Shown here in pieces: positions 1 through 9,312 of a DNA stretch of 64,000 bases. Numbering within the stretch: the stretch's first letter is position 1; every line of letters begins with the position of its first letter. Source of the DNA: an uncultured Alphaproteobacteria bacterium (GTDB lineage: Bacteria > Pseudomonadota > Alphaproteobacteria > Puniceispirillales > Marisalimonadaceae). The notes beneath the pieces are model-generated. The model saw only the letters and a list, made by a program, of their open reading frames with translations. It was not told where the DNA came from and did not search any database. The translations under genes were made by a program, and so were the position numbers. The stretch is taken from assembly GCA_937142855.1 (NCBI GenBank), contig CAKZQZ010000055.1:1-64000 (forward strand), read 5' to 3'.

Positions 1-138
1 TGAAGTTGATCCTGAACTTGAGGCAGATCCACTACTGGAGGATGTTGCAGCTGAACCACTAACAACCTTTTGTGATGCTGTTTCACATGCTGAGAGCAAA
101 GCTAAGGTTCCTAACATGGCAAATATTTTTTTAGTCAT
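1..138 (-). CDS. pal: Pal, peptidoglycan-associated lipoprotein (N-terminal fragment, runs off the left edge)
   Basis: The first 46 codons of a lipoprotein are visible on the minus strand, starting at an ATG behind a good AAGGAG Shine-Dalgarno. The product begins with two lysines and a hydrophobic stretch ending in a lipobox (LLSAC), so it should be cleaved by LspA and lipidated on the cysteine. A serine-, alanine- and glycine-rich linker follows. The OmpA-like peptidoglycan-binding domain would lie outside the window. Identity as Pal is inferred from its place directly downstream of tolB and the tolQRA genes, where Pal is the outer-membrane anchor of the Tol system. It is too short for the ORF track. 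Confidence 0.82.
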   Translation of the reverse strand, partial: MTKKIFAMLGTLALLSACETASQKVVSGSAATSSSSGSASSSGSTS

Positions 139-231
139 TACAAACTCCTTAAATGAATCTTCCTAATTCTTATCGGTTGCACAATATATTAATTAATTCC
201 TAAATTCAACCTATTTTAGTCCTCTAATTAT

Positions 232-1572
232 TTAGTTGGGTAACAGGGGTGACCAAGCGGGGTCTGAGCCATCACTTGGAGTAATTATCCTTGTCTCCCT
301 AAAACCTGTTATATCTATTTTATACAGATTCACATTTGTACTCTTCCCATCATCTATAGGTTTGTCTTGTTTAAAATACATTAATACTCTGCCATTAGGT
401 GCCCATGTTGGTCCCTCAACCAAGTATCCTTGAGCTAACAATCTTTCACCTGAACCGTCTGGAGCCATGACTCCAATATAAAATTTATTCTTATGCATTT
501 TTGTAAATGCGATTAACTCCCCCTTAGGTGCCCACACTGGAGTAGCATATCTTCCATTTCCAAAAGAAATTCTTTTAATGTTTTTACCATTTGAGTCCAT
601 TATATAAATTTGTTGCGATCCACCACGGTCAGAATTAAAAATTATTTGCTTACCATCTGGAGAATAACTTGGAGAGGTGTCAATAGCAGAACTATTAGTT
701 AATCTTTTAACTTCCTGATTATTTAAATTCATAGTGTAAATGTCTGTTATACCCTTTTGAGCTAAACTCATAATTATTTTATCACCTGCAGGTGAGAATC
801 TAGGGGCAAATGTCATGCCTGGGAAGGAACCTAAAAGCTCTTGTTGGCCAGTTTCTAGATTAAAAATATATACTCTTGGTTCATTTTTAAAGTAAGCTAA
901 ATAAGTAATTTCTTGACTTGTTGGAGAAAATCGTGGGGTTAATACTAAAAAACTCCCATCAGTTAAGTATTGATGATTTTCTCCATCTTGATCCATTATC
1001 GCAAGTCTTTTTAGACGCTTATTTTGAGGGCCAGATTCCGAAACATAAACAATTCTTGTATCAAAATAACCGCTGTCACCAGACAATCTTTCAAAAATTT
1101 CATCCGAAATAATATGAGCAACTCTACGCCAAGCTTTTGAGGCCACAGTAAGTCTTAAACCAATTAAGTCCGTTTCAGCTACCACATCCCATAATCTAAA
1201 TTCTACTTCTATTTCATCATTATTTATATTTTTTACTGAACCGGTAACTAGTGCTTTAATCCCCAAGGGTGACCAATCCAAAAAATTTGGCCTTACGGAT
1301 GGGCTAGTTGGTGGAGCAATAAAAGCTGCACTTTCTATAGCTTTAAATTGTCCAGAACCTACCAAGTTATTTGATATAACCTCTGAAATTTGACGACCTA
1401 TTTGATTTGATTTACCCTCTTTACCAGTAAAATCTGCGATAGCTACTGGCAGAGGTTCTATTTGGCCAGAATTAATTTTAATCTTTATATCATCAGCAAA
1501 AGCTTTAGAAATCATAAGACAAAAAGTTATTATAAATAACCTTGAGCAAATATGATGCAAACTTTTATTCAA
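232..1572 (-). CDS. tolB: TolB, periplasmic beta-propeller protein of the Tol-Pal system
   Basis: A 446-residue protein with an N-terminal signal peptide ending near AFADD, an anticodon-binding-like N-terminal domain and a C-terminal six-bladed propeller with repeated FSP/YSPDGK/WAP motifs from about residue 210. TolB works in the periplasm, binding Pal and linking it to TolA during outer-membrane constriction. The start is a TTG with GAGG upstream at good spacing; no better ATG exists. It sits between pal and tolA in the standard order, 92 bases from tolA. The length is normal for the family. Confidence 0.95.
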   Translation of the reverse strand: MNKSLHHICSRLFIITFCLMISKAFADDIKIKINSGQIEPLPVAIADFTGKEGKSNQIGRQISEVISNNLVGSGQFKAIESAAFIAPPTSPSVRPNFLDWSPLGIKALVTGSVKNINNDEIEVEFRLWDVVAETDLIGLRLTVASKAWRRVAHIISDEIFERLSGDSGYFDTRIVYVSESGPQNKRLKRLAIMDQDGENHQYLTDGSFLVLTPRFSPTSQEITYLAYFKNEPRVYIFNLETGQQELLGSFPGMTFAPRFSPAGDKIIMSLAQKGITDIYTMNLNNQEVKRLTNSSAIDTSPSYSPDGKQIIFNSDRGGSQQIYIMDSNGKNIKRISFGNGRYATPVWAPKGELIAFTKMHKNKFYIGVMAPDGSGERLLAQGYLVEGPTWAPNGRVLMYFKQDKPIDDGKSTNVNLYKIDITGFRETRIITPSDGSDPAWSPLLPN

Positions 1573-1664
1573 AACGAAACCTCAAAGAAAAAACTTATTT
1601 CTTAATATTTATCTTTAATTACTTTTATGAGGCAGGATTATGGCAACATATCAAAAAAATTCAA

Positions 1665-2585
1665 TTAATAACTGTTAATTCTAGATGTATCAAAGTCGAA
1701 TACAATATTTCTAAACAATTTTTCTTTACCCTTTGGCAATGGTAAGGGTGAACTATCAAGAACGGCCCTTCTAGCTGCATCTGCTGTTGCCCTATAAAAT
1801 TTATCTTTAAGGTATTTAGATTTTTCAATAATATTTACACTTTTTACAGTACCATCGAGGTCAGTGATTATTTTTAATGGTATCATTTTGTTAACTTCGA
1901 GTGCTGCATAAGACATATTAAAAAATTTACTGACATGACTTCTAATTCTGTCAATATCAGTTTGACTATAACTTAATGATGTTTCTTTAACCCGTCTATT
2001 TGAGTTACCAGCCAACTTTTTAATTGTTTTTAAAATATCTTCTTTCTTAGATTTTTCTTTTTTCACTTCATCATTCTTAATTTTTGCTTCTGCCAGAGTA
2101 TTAAGAAGGCCTTTTGCTAAATTTTCTTTTTGCTTATTTTTAATTTTTTCTGGTTTGACAATGGCTTTAGGCGTAATTTGATTTTTAATTCTTTTTGGTT
2201 TAGCAACAACTTTAGGAACATCTTTTTTTTTGTTAATATTTAGCTTTGGCTTTTTTTTAATAATCTCTGCTATTTCTTTTAAATCTTTTTGCTTTTTTAA
2301 TTCATTATTTTTTTTATCTATAATTTCTCTACTAGGTACGGGCGGAGGCGGAGGGACTGACTTTTTAATTTTCTTTTCTTTTACTTCCACTTTTTTATCA
2401 TTAATCTCTTTTTTTTCTTTTACAGATCCTAATTTTAAAGATGTTTGAGAACTAATTGGGGTATCTTCAACTATATCAATTGGTTGTTCAATAGGTTCTC
2501 TGATTTTCAAACTAGGCATGCCAAAATAAGCAATGATAATTATAGAAACATGTAATCCTATAGAAATAAAAGTTGAACTCACCAT
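1665..2585 (-). CDS. tolA: TolA, inner-membrane to outer-membrane linker
   Basis: A 306-residue protein with one N-terminal membrane segment (about residues 5-23), a proline run (PPPPPVP, near residue 80), a long lysine-rich helical middle and a C-terminal TonB/TolA-like domain of about 95 residues. TolA carries proton-motive energy from TolQR to TolB-Pal. The lysine- and proline-rich central region is the usual periplasm-spanning part; its very high lysine content reflects the AT-rich codon bias. It starts 7 bases after tolR and is probably translated from the same transcript. Confidence 0.9.
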   Translation of the reverse strand: MVSSTFISIGLHVSIIIIAYFGMPSLKIREPIEQPIDIVEDTPISSQTSLKLGSVKEKKEINDKKVEVKEKKIKKSVPPPPPVPSREIIDKKNNELKKQKDLKEIAEIIKKKPKLNINKKKDVPKVVAKPKRIKNQITPKAIVKPEKIKNKQKENLAKGLLNTLAEAKIKNDEVKKEKSKKEDILKTIKKLAGNSNRRVKETSLSYSQTDIDRIRSHVSKFFNMSYAALEVNKMIPLKIITDLDGTVKSVNIIEKSKYLKDKFYRATADAARRAVLDSSPLPLPKGKEKLFRNIVFDFDTSRINSY

Positions 2586-2592
2586 AATTTCA

Positions 2593-3018
2593 CTAATCTT
2601 CTAACTTTGCTACTAGCGCGACCTTCTTAAAACCAGAGCTTTTAATTCTTGCAATAGTCTCTAAAACTATGCCATACGGAACGCTCTTATCTCCACGAAC
2701 ATAAATTCTAAGGTTTTTATTACCCGATGATATTGCCTTTAACCGGGGTAACAATTGAGTAACTTCAATTGCCCTTTCCTGAATATATAATTCCCCATTT
2801 TGTTTAATGCTAATTATAATTGGATCTCCTTTTGAATTGAGTTGTGCTGCTTTTGTTTTTGGCAAATCAACGGACACACCTACAGTCAAAAGTGGCGCTG
2901 TAATCATAAACACAATCAGTAAAACAAGCATCACATCTACAAATGGGGTGACATTAATCTGACTAATGGCTTTATTCTTTTTACGCGAATTTCTTACAAG
3001 AAATTTTTGGTTATACAT
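2593..3018 (-). CDS. tolR: TolR, proton-channel subunit (ExbD/TolR family)
   Basis: A 141-residue protein with a basic N terminus, then the family signature INVTPFVDVMLVLLIVFMI (about residues 21-39), whose aspartate (VDVML) is the proton-carrying residue, and a periplasmic domain. TolR pairs with TolQ to convert proton flow into movement of TolA. The gene overlaps the end of tolQ by 8 bases, which suggests coupled translation. Length and architecture are typical. Confidence 0.95.
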   Translation of the reverse strand: MYNQKFLVRNSRKKNKAISQINVTPFVDVMLVLLIVFMITAPLLTVGVSVDLPKTKAAQLNSKGDPIIISIKQNGELYIQERAIEVTQLLPRLKAISSGNKNLRIYVRGDKSVPYGIVLETIARIKSSGFKKVALVAKLED

Positions 3019-3766
3019 TAAATTTTCTTTCCAATTCTATAGTTTTTTTGGAAGTAAATTCAAAAATAAAATATTCTAAATTATTTGAAATTTTTTCTAA
3101 ATCATTGGAGTATTTATTATAAGCGGCAACTGCCGGTATAGCAGCTAGTAAACCAAGAGCTGTTGCAAATAGTGCTTCAGCAATACCTGGAGCGACTACT
3201 GCTAAACTTGTATTATTTGTTATAGCAATAGATTGAAAAGCATTTACAATCCCCCATACAGTTCCTAGTAATCCTATAAATGGTGCAACAGAACCAATGG
3301 ATGCTAAAAAACTCATACCTTGTTCTAATTTTTCTATTTCTCTGTTAACTATAATTTGTAAAGTTAATTGAACTCTTTCAACCAGTTCACTTAAATGGTT
3401 TTTGCCTACAGAATGAGAAGAGGTTGTATGAATTTTGTTAAATTCTAACATGGCTTTAATGAAGACGTTAACTTGGGCATTCTTCTCATTTTGAGAATTA
3501 TTATTGTAAAAATCTAGCAAAGTATCATCATCAACTTCGTTACTATCATAATATTCTTGAAATAATTTTGATATTTTCTTCTCTCTTCTAAACAATCTTG
3601 ATTTATTTATAATGATTGTCCAACACCAAATAGAAGACAACAAAAGTAATAACATGATTATTTGAACAAAAAAATCAGCCTCATAAATTAGCCCCAAAAG
3701 CGAAAGATCTGTTTGTTCAGAAACTGTTTCAACTTCAACATTTGGGGTTTTAATTTCTTCATCCAT
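3011..3766 (-). CDS. tolQ: TolQ, proton-channel subunit (MotA/TolQ/ExbB family)
   Basis: About 251 residues with three membrane helices: residues near 30-50, then after a cytoplasmic loop the pair containing GSVAPFIGLLGTVWGI and the conserved alanine/proline-rich third helix. The ORF track starts at a TTG two codons earlier; I prefer the ATG at 3766, which has AAGGG seven bases upstream. TolQ forms the stator with TolR. The window's second MotA/ExbB-like protein at 12.1 kb is a different branch, since it lies in another operon and has an extra membrane segment and a long C-terminal tail. Confidence 0.93.
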   Translation of the reverse strand: MDEEIKTPNVEVETVSEQTDLSLLGLIYEADFFVQIIMLLLLLSSIWCWTIIINKSRLFRREKKISKLFQEYYDSNEVDDDTLLDFYNNNSQNEKNAQVNVFIKAMLEFNKIHTTSSHSVGKNHLSELVERVQLTLQIIVNREIEKLEQGMSFLASIGSVAPFIGLLGTVWGIVNAFQSIAITNNTSLAVVAPGIAEALFATALGLLAAIPAVAAYNKYSNDLEKISNNLEYFIFEFTSKKTIELERKFNV

Positions 3767-3787
3767 TTTCAAGCCCTTTTAAAATTT

Positions 3788-4243
3788 TTATTTATTATTT
3801 GTAAAAAACATATCCTGTAAAATATTTTTTATTCGCCTTACTTTAAAATTACTGTCAACTGCTACTATTTGGAACTCACCAGTTACTAACACACTATTTA
3901 GGTTCTGATTATTTATAAAAGCTTTCTGCTCTAGAGTTATACTAGAGTTTTTGGCATATTTAAGGCATGTCTCTATTAACAGAGTATCATTTAATTTTGC
4001 TGGTTTGTTCCAGGTTATATCTGCCTTCCTAACTACTAATATTATATCATCTTGTTTCTTTATGTTTAATTGATCTATTTTAAGTAAATTTAATAATGAG
4101 GTTCGAGCTCTTTCAAAAAATTTAAGATAATTACTATGATAAACTATGCCTCCAGCATCTGTGTCTTCGTAAAATATTTTAACAGGGTAATAATGCTTAT
4201 TATTAATTATTTTACCGTCTAGGTTGTTAAAATTAATTAGCAT
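3788..4243 (-). CDS. ybgC: YbgC-type acyl-CoA thioesterase (hotdog fold)
   Basis: A 151-residue single-domain protein with the 4-hydroxybenzoyl-CoA thioesterase signature DTDAGGIVYHSNYLKFFERAR near residues 27-47; the first aspartate in that motif is the catalytic residue in the family. YbgC hydrolyses acyl-CoA or acyl-ACP thioesters, and its gene opens the tol operon in many Proteobacteria. Here it lies 15-20 bases upstream of tolQ and 23 bases downstream of ruvB, so the ruv and tol genes may be one long transcript. Confidence 0.92.
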   Translation of the reverse strand: MLINFNNLDGKIINNKHYYPVKIFYEDTDAGGIVYHSNYLKFFERARTSLLNLLKIDQLNIKKQDDIILVVRKADITWNKPAKLNDTLLIETCLKYAKNSSITLEQKAFINNQNLNSVLVTGEFQIVAVDSNFKVRRIKNILQDMFFTNNK

Positions 4244-4266
4244 AAAGTTAAATAAGATCCTGGATT

Positions 4267-5325
4267 TTAATTTTTTGAGGCGTCCATCATATCAGATTGT
4301 TCTTCTGCATTTTTTGGGGGAGTTAAGCCTAGATGTCTCCAACCAGAAGCTGAGACAAATCTTCCTCTTGAAGATCTCTGAATTAAACCACGTTGTAATA
4401 GATAAGGCTCTATAACTTCCTCTATCATATCCTTCTGTTCAGATAAAATAGCTGATAATGTATCAAGCCCCACTGGGCCACCTTGATATTTTTCTATAAT
4501 TACATTCAGATATTTTCTATCTACTGCATCTAAACCAGATTTATCTACATCTAATTGCGAAAGAGCTTTGTCTGCGAATTTGTTATCAATCACTCTTAAA
4601 TTAGATACAGAAAGAATATCTCTTACTCGTCTAAGCAATCTTCCGGCGACTCTTGGTGTTCCACGGGAACGTTTAGCAATTTCATGCGCTCCACCTTCAT
4701 CAAGGTTAACATTTAGCTTTTCAGCTAGCTTTAGCAAAATTCTTACTAAATCAGTCGAGTTATAGAACTCCATTCTAATTTGAATACCAAATCTATCTCT
4801 AAGAGGAGTTGTTAATAGCCCTGATCTTGTTGTTGCTCCCACAAGTGTAAATGGCGGTAAATCAATTTTTATTGTTCTTGCAGATGGACCCTCACCAATA
4901 ATTAAGTCTAATTGAAGATCCTCCATAGCTGGATATAGGATTTCTTCAATATTAGGGGCGAGGCGATGAATTTCATCAATAAATAACACATCTTTCGGTT
5001 GTAAGTTAGTAAGCAAAGCAGCTAAATCACCAGCTTTATTTATAATTGGGCCAGAAGTTGACCTGAAACCAACACCTAATTCATAAGAAATAATTTGAGC
5101 AAGCGTTGTTTTTCCAAGTCCAGGCGGCCCAAATAGTAAAGCATGATCCATAGCCTCTTTTCTTGAACTAGCTGCTGATATAAAAGTTGAGAGGTTTTTT
5201 TGAACTTGCGGCTGACCAATAAATTCGCTTAATCTCTTAGGTCTCAAGCTCAACTCAAAATTTTCTGATTGTTCTGTAGCCTCAGTATTTATTAGTCTAT
5301 CAATATTTTTTGGTTGATCGCTCAT
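4267..5325 (-). CDS. ruvB: RuvB, Holliday junction branch-migration ATPase
   Basis: A 352-residue AAA+ motor with Walker [10 protein letters not shown] (residues 66-74), Walker B FIDEIHRL, sensor/arginine-finger region with GATTRSGLL and a C-terminal winged helix. It drives branch migration with RuvA and hands junctions to RuvC. The start ATG overlaps the ruvA stop (ATGA), indicating translational coupling. All three ruv genes are adjacent here. Confidence 0.97.
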   Translation of the reverse strand: MSDQPKNIDRLINTEATEQSENFELSLRPKRLSEFIGQPQVQKNLSTFISAASSRKEAMDHALLFGPPGLGKTTLAQIISYELGVGFRSTSGPIINKAGDLAALLTNLQPKDVLFIDEIHRLAPNIEEILYPAMEDLQLDLIIGEGPSARTIKIDLPPFTLVGATTRSGLLTTPLRDRFGIQIRMEFYNSTDLVRILLKLAEKLNVNLDEGGAHEIAKRSRGTPRVAGRLLRRVRDILSVSNLRVIDNKFADKALSQLDVDKSGLDAVDRKYLNVIIEKYQGGPVGLDTLSAILSEQKDMIEEVIEPYLLQRGLIQRSSRGRFVSASGWRHLGLTPPKNAEEQSDMMDASKN

Positions 5326-6002
5326 TTCACCACCTTTGACAACTCTTTAAGAGCTAGAGGTATTATAGCATTAACGGTAAAATCTAAATTGATTTTTTTA
5401 AGATTAAAGTCCTTTTTAATAGCCATAACTACTGAAAAAACTTCACTACGCGTATAACCTAAATTTATTAAGGCAGAAATAGTATCTTCAACAACATCGA
5501 AAAATTGGTCTTCTTCATTCAGAAAATTAGATTTTAAAACATTAGAGTTTTTTTCCTGAGAATTTTTACTGATGTCATTGTTTCCAAAATTCAAGTGCAT
5601 ATTTGAAACTTTTTCTGATAATTCAGCAGTAACCCTTGCGGCAACTTTAGGCCCTACACCTTCAGCCCGTGAGATCATTGCCTTGTCTCCTGATGTTATA
5701 GCTAAAATCAATTCATTTATGGTTAAAGCAGAAAGGATGGAAAGAGCGGCCTTGGGGCCAATACCTTGAACTGATTGTAACAACCTAAAAAAACTTTGCT
5801 CATTAGATGTAGCAAAGCCATACATCAATATTTTATCATCTTTGATTTGCAAATCAGTAAAAACTGATAGCTTTGATCCAATTTCACCTAAAGAAGATAC
5901 TAATTTTGACGAAACATTTAATAGATACCCAACTCCATTAACTTCTAGAATTATTTCAGATTTACCTATTGAAGCTAAATTACCTGTAAGAGAGGCTATC
6001 AT
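5322..6002 (-). CDS. ruvA: RuvA, Holliday junction DNA-binding subunit
   Basis: A 226-residue protein with the N-terminal OB fold, the paired helix-hairpin-helix motifs ([13 protein letters not shown] and [10 protein letters not shown], about residues 74-120) and a C-terminal RuvB-binding domain (about residues 170-225) joined by a polar linker. It tetramerises on four-way junctions and loads RuvB. The C-terminal linker is asparagine- and lysine-rich, as expected for this base composition. Followed without a gap by ruvB. Confidence 0.95.
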   Translation of the reverse strand: MIASLTGNLASIGKSEIILEVNGVGYLLNVSSKLVSSLGEIGSKLSVFTDLQIKDDKILMYGFATSNEQSFFRLLQSVQGIGPKAALSILSALTINELILAITSGDKAMISRAEGVGPKVAARVTAELSEKVSNMHLNFGNNDISKNSQEKNSNVLKSNFLNEEDQFFDVVEDTISALINLGYTRSEVFSVVMAIKKDFNLKKINLDFTVNAIIPLALKELSKVVK

Positions 6003-6033
6003 CTGTTCTCATCTCATTAAATTTTTTAAATTA

Positions 6034-6582
6034 TTATACATTTTGATCTTTTAATAAAGCTTTTGCGATAGCTAAATCTAATCCACTTTGTTTATTTTCT
6101 AGGTTGGAAGATATTTCCTTATATCCAATATGTTGGGCAGAAATTGCAACTGCTAAAGCATCTGAACTATCTTCATTTTTGGGCTCAATTCCCAATAGTT
6201 TTGTAACCATTGCCTTTATTTGTGATTTTGAAGCTGAACCATAACCTGTAACAGTTTTTTTTACTAATTTTGGCGGTAGCTCTTTAATTTTTAAACTTGC
6301 TTCTGCTAAAACTAAAATTGAAACACCTCTGGCCATTCCAAGCTTAAGACTCGATCCCATTCCATACCCTACAAATATTTGTTCTACAGCTGAAATACTG
6401 GGGTTATAATTATCAACAATTTCTTTCAATTTATTTCTAATTATAAGAAGACGATCACCTTCATCTAAATTTGTTGACGGAGAAATTCTTCCATCATCAA
6501 TATGGAGTAATCTATTATTTTTTAGTTCAATTATTCCCCACCCAGTATGCCTTAATCCAGGATCTAATCCAATTATACGCAA
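6034..6582 (-). CDS. ruvC: RuvC, Holliday junction resolvase
   Basis: A 182-residue RNase H-fold endonuclease that cuts four-way junctions symmetrically. All four metal-binding acids are visible at the Escherichia coli positions: D7 (GLDPG), E67 (AVEQIFVG), D138 and D141 (EDSSDALAVA). The start is TTG with AGGG upstream at about 8 bases; no in-frame ATG precedes GLDPG. It is followed by ruvA after 31 bases and preceded by yebC, a frequent alphaproteobacterial order. Confidence 0.95.
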   Translation of the reverse strand: MRIIGLDPGLRHTGWGIIELKNNRLLHIDDGRISPSTNLDEGDRLLIIRNKLKEIVDNYNPSISAVEQIFVGYGMGSSLKLGMARGVSILVLAEASLKIKELPPKLVKKTVTGYGSASKSQIKAMVTKLLGIEPKNEDSSDALAVAISAQHIGYKEISSNLENKQSGLDLAIAKALLKDQNV

Positions 6583-6602
6583 AACAATCGCCCTATAAAA
6601 AC

Positions 6603-7343
6603 TTAAATTAACTTTAAAATATCTTCATTAATTTCAAAATTACCATATACGCCTTGAACATCGTCACAATTATCTAAAGTATCAATTAACTTCAAAATAG
6701 AAGTAGCCCTTTGTTCATCATCAATTTGTATATAATTTTCAGGTTGCCAAACCAGTTCCGCCTGCTCTGGTGTCCCCAAGAGATCGTCAAGCTTCTCTCT
6801 TACATTATTAAATTCAGTAATGGACGTGATTATTTCATGGGTATTTGCATCAGAGTTGACATCGTCAGCACCAATATCAACCGCAATCTCTAAGATTTCT
6901 TCATCATTTTTATTATCATTTTTATAAACAATATACCCTATATTACTAAACATAAAGGAAACTGATCCTGTCTCTCCTAAATTACCTCCGAACTTAGCAA
7001 AAGCAGATCTTACCTCAGCAGCTGTTCTATTACGGTTATCTGTAACCGCTTCAACAATTAGAGCAACTCCACCAGGCGCATAACCTTCGTACCTTATTTC
7101 TTCTAAATTTGAGTTTTCACCAGACTCAGCTTTTTTAATAACTCTTTCTATATTATCTTTTGGCATATTTACCGCTCTACAAGCCGCAAGAGCAGATCTC
7201 AACCTAGGATTACTTGAAGGATCAACTCCATTTCGAGCTGCCACTTGTAATTCTTTAGTCAATCTAGCAAATTTTTTAGCTCTTTTTGCGTCTTGAGCGC
7301 CTTTACGATGCATTATATTTTTAAATTTTGAATGACCAGCCAT
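6603..7343 (-). CDS. yebC: YebC/PmpR-family transcriptional regulator (TACO1-like)
   Basis: A 246-residue protein beginning MAGHSKFKNIMHRKGAQDAKR, the family's hallmark N terminus, with the central GGVALIVEAVTDNRNRT motif near residues 89-105. Members bind DNA, and some are reported to bind ribosomes and relieve stalling in proline-rich stretches; which role applies here cannot be decided. It lies 20 bases upstream of ruvC, the usual position. Length is standard. Confidence 0.96.
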   Translation of the reverse strand: MAGHSKFKNIMHRKGAQDAKRAKKFARLTKELQVAARNGVDPSSNPRLRSALAACRAVNMPKDNIERVIKKAESGENSNLEEIRYEGYAPGGVALIVEAVTDNRNRTAAEVRSAFAKFGGNLGETGSVSFMFSNIGYIVYKNDNKNDEEILEIAVDIGADDVNSDANTHEIITSITEFNNVREKLDDLLGTPEQAELVWQPENYIQIDDEQRATSILKLIDTLDNCDDVQGVYGNFEINEDILKLI

Positions 7344-7380
7344 TTCATTTACCCTGAATACAGTTTATGAATTAATACAA

Positions 7381-8187
7381 CTATAATATAGTTTGTTCTA
7401 GTCTGCCACCTAACCTAAGAGGTTTTATTGATTTACTCAAACCATTTGAGAGAGTGTCGATGATTACCCCACACATAGTAGGTTCACCTAAGGAAACTTC
7501 AAGTTTAGATTTTTTGTTATTTGGAAACATGAACCTATTTAAAGCATCCTGCTTGTTCATGCCTATTATTGAGTTGTAATCTCCACTCATACCAACATCA
7601 GTTATGTAAGCAGTTCCTTTTTCTAAAATTTGATAATCTGCAGTAGGAACATGTGTGTGAGTACCAACAACTGCAGATACATTTCCATCAAGAGCATACC
7701 CGATAGCCATTTTTTCTGACGATGCTTCTCCATGAACATCTACCAGGGCAAAGTCAACGTTTTCAGTTAATTTAAAACTATTTATTATCTCTGGAACCTT
7801 ATTGAATACAGGGTCAGTTCTTGACATAAATAGATTTGTCATAATGTTAGCTACACCAATAGTACCTGTATTTATTTTAATCGAAGTTATCCCTATACCT
7901 GGCGTACCATCGATCATATTCATTGGTCGAAGAAGTCTCTCATTTTTAGAAATATAAGAAATTATTTCTCTTTTGTCCCAAACATGGTTACCCGTTGTAA
8001 GTATATCTGCTCCAGCATTGAAAAAATCATCACATATAGCTGGTGTTACTCCAAAACCACCAGCAGCATTTTCAACATTTATAATGATAGCATCAAGCTG
8101 CAATTTTAATTTTAAATCTACAATTTGTTTTTGAACAAAGTTCCTTGCATTCCTTCCAACAATGTCACCAACAAATAAAACTTTCAT
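7381..8187 (-). CDS. YmdB-type (TIGR00282) metallophosphoesterase
   Basis: A 268-residue protein starting MKVLFVGDIVGRNAR, with the calcineurin-like metal motifs GDIVG, ENAAGG, TGNHVWD and GTHTHVPTAD. Relatives (YmdB in Bacillus) hydrolyse 2',3'-cyclic nucleotides or other phosphodiesters. Between the cyclo-ligase gene and yebC it has the position common in Alphaproteobacteria. The physiological substrate is not known for this lineage. Confidence 0.92.
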   Translation of the reverse strand: MKVLFVGDIVGRNARNFVQKQIVDLKLKLQLDAIIINVENAAGGFGVTPAICDDFFNAGADILTTGNHVWDKREIISYISKNERLLRPMNMIDGTPGIGITSIKINTGTIGVANIMTNLFMSRTDPVFNKVPEIINSFKLTENVDFALVDVHGEASSEKMAIGYALDGNVSAVVGTHTHVPTADYQILEKGTAYITDVGMSGDYNSIIGMNKQDALNRFMFPNNKKSKLEVSLGEPTMCGVIIDTLSNGLSKSIKPLRLGGRLEQTIL

Positions 8188-8200
8188 GATTTTCTTCTTT

Positions 8201-8796
8201 TTAATTAGATATAATTTTTTTAGACCACAGCTCTTTTTCAGTAACTATAAAATCTAATTTCATATCATGACTTTCATGAGGCAAAAGATCAGTTTCTTGT
8301 GAACTATGTGCAAGCCCAATGGTAATAAAGGGCTTTTCTTTTTTTTTAAAGCATTTTTTGTGTTTTTTTATTGATTTATCATAAAAACCACCACCATAAC
8401 CTAACCTAAATAAACATTTATCAAACATTAATAAAGGAACAACCATAATTTGAGGAAATATAAGTCTTTTAGTTTTTAGAGGTTCCATATTTCCTAAAGG
8501 ACCTTTTATTAATTTATCCTCATGAGACCACTCTTTAAAAACTATAGAATTACTAAACCTTTCAACAACTGGTAAGGAAATTACAATTTTTTTTCTCTCA
8601 AAATATTTTATGAATATATCCGGAGAAACTTCATTATGAACGGGATAATATAAGCTAGCAGTTTTAAAATTAGGATAAGATTTAAAAATTTTATCTAAAC
8701 AAATTTTAACAATTTGGTCGATTTTAAAGTAAAAATTTGGGTCAAAGACTATCTTTGATCTTTTTTTTTTGCAGTTTGCCTAAGCTTGTTTTTCAT
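8201..8796 (-). CDS. ygfA: 5-formyltetrahydrofolate cyclo-ligase, interrupted by a frameshift in a ten-A tract
   Basis: The ORF track lists only the last 95 codons, but similarity runs further upstream. From the ATG at 8796 (behind GAAGAG) the frame reads MKNKLRQTAKKK and then stops at TAG just after a run of ten A (T at 8761-8770). Adding one A, or slipping back one base, joins it to an open frame that continues as RSKIVFDPNF, through SLYYPVHNEVS, and into the listed part with RLGYGGGFYDK, the ATP/folate-site signature. The joined product is 198 residues, the normal length. The enzyme turns 5-formyl-THF into 5,10-methenyl-THF. No ATG, GTG or TTG exists in the downstream frame before residue 104. 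Homopolymer sequencing error, programmed slippage or a young pseudogene are all possible. Confidence 0.8.
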
Positions 8797-8799
8797 CAA

Positions 8800-8968
8800 T
8801 AACTCTTCAGTTAATACGAAAGCCAAATAGACGTCGGATAAGTTATCCTCTGTTGCCTGTTATACAGGTGGGCACCATATACTTTAACCACGATTAAAGA
8901 AGTGACAGTTCCCTAGGAATACTTATGGCCCCAGGGATTAAAATTCCTAACGTACTACTCAGCTATCG
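8800..8968 (-). ncRNA. ssrS: 6S RNA (regulator of sigma-70 RNA polymerase)
   Basis: The 180-base gap between zapA and the cyclo-ligase gene is where 6S RNA lies in Proteobacteria. It is relatively GC-rich for this genome and can fold into a long imperfect hairpin: TGAGTAGTACG near the 5' end pairs with CGTATTAACTGA near the 3' end, and the interior carries a GGTGCCCACC segment of the kind I recall from alphaproteobacterial 6S RNAs. A promoter-like TTGCAA-17-TAAATT sits upstream inside the zapA end. Ends are estimates from the terminal helix and promoter. Identification rests on synteny plus folding by eye, not a covariance search. Confidence 0.75.
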
Positions 8969-8978
8969 TAATATTAAT

Positions 8979-9299
8979 TTATTTGTTTTCTAGTAGTTTT
9001 GCAACCTTATTCATTCTTGTGGTAGTTTTGCTAAACCAATCAATAAAGTCTCTGATTTCTGTAATATTAAGCTGTAATTCACTAGGGTTTTTGTTATCTA
9101 TTAATTTATCTGCTAATATTAATGAAGTCATTGCTAGCAATCTAGTTTCTCCAACCATTCCAGAAACTGAGCTAAGATCTTCAATAACTTTATTTACTTC
9201 GTTTGATGATTCAATAAGCCTATCTTCTTCACCCTCATTACATGTGACAGGATAAGTAGTTCCATTTATTGTTATTTTAACAGTTGTTTGACCTGACAT
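8979..9299 (-). CDS. zapA: ZapA, FtsZ-ring-associated cell division protein
   Basis: About 106 residues. It begins MSGQTTVKITINGTTYPVTC, the usual beta-hairpin start of ZapA, followed by a helix with the EEDRLIESSNEVN region and a C-terminal coiled coil. The ORF track adds 13 residues that overlap the upstream gene; I chose the ATG at 9299, which lies just after that gene's stop. ZapA bundles FtsZ filaments at midcell. It is preceded by a coiled-coil protein gene and followed by 6S RNA, a conserved alphaproteobacterial arrangement. Confidence 0.88.
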   Translation of the reverse strand: MSGQTTVKITINGTTYPVTCNEGEEDRLIESSNEVNKVIEDLSSVSGMVGETRLLAMTSLILADKLIDNKNPSELQLNITEIRDFIDWFSKTTTRMNKVAKLLENK

Positions 9300-9312
9300 A
9301 GAATACCTAATC

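Noticed and set aside
8201-8488. The 95-codon ORF taken as a complete small gene
   Set aside because: Its first residue falls in the middle of the 5-FCL domain and conserved sequence continues upstream, so it is only the 3' part of a frameshifted gene.
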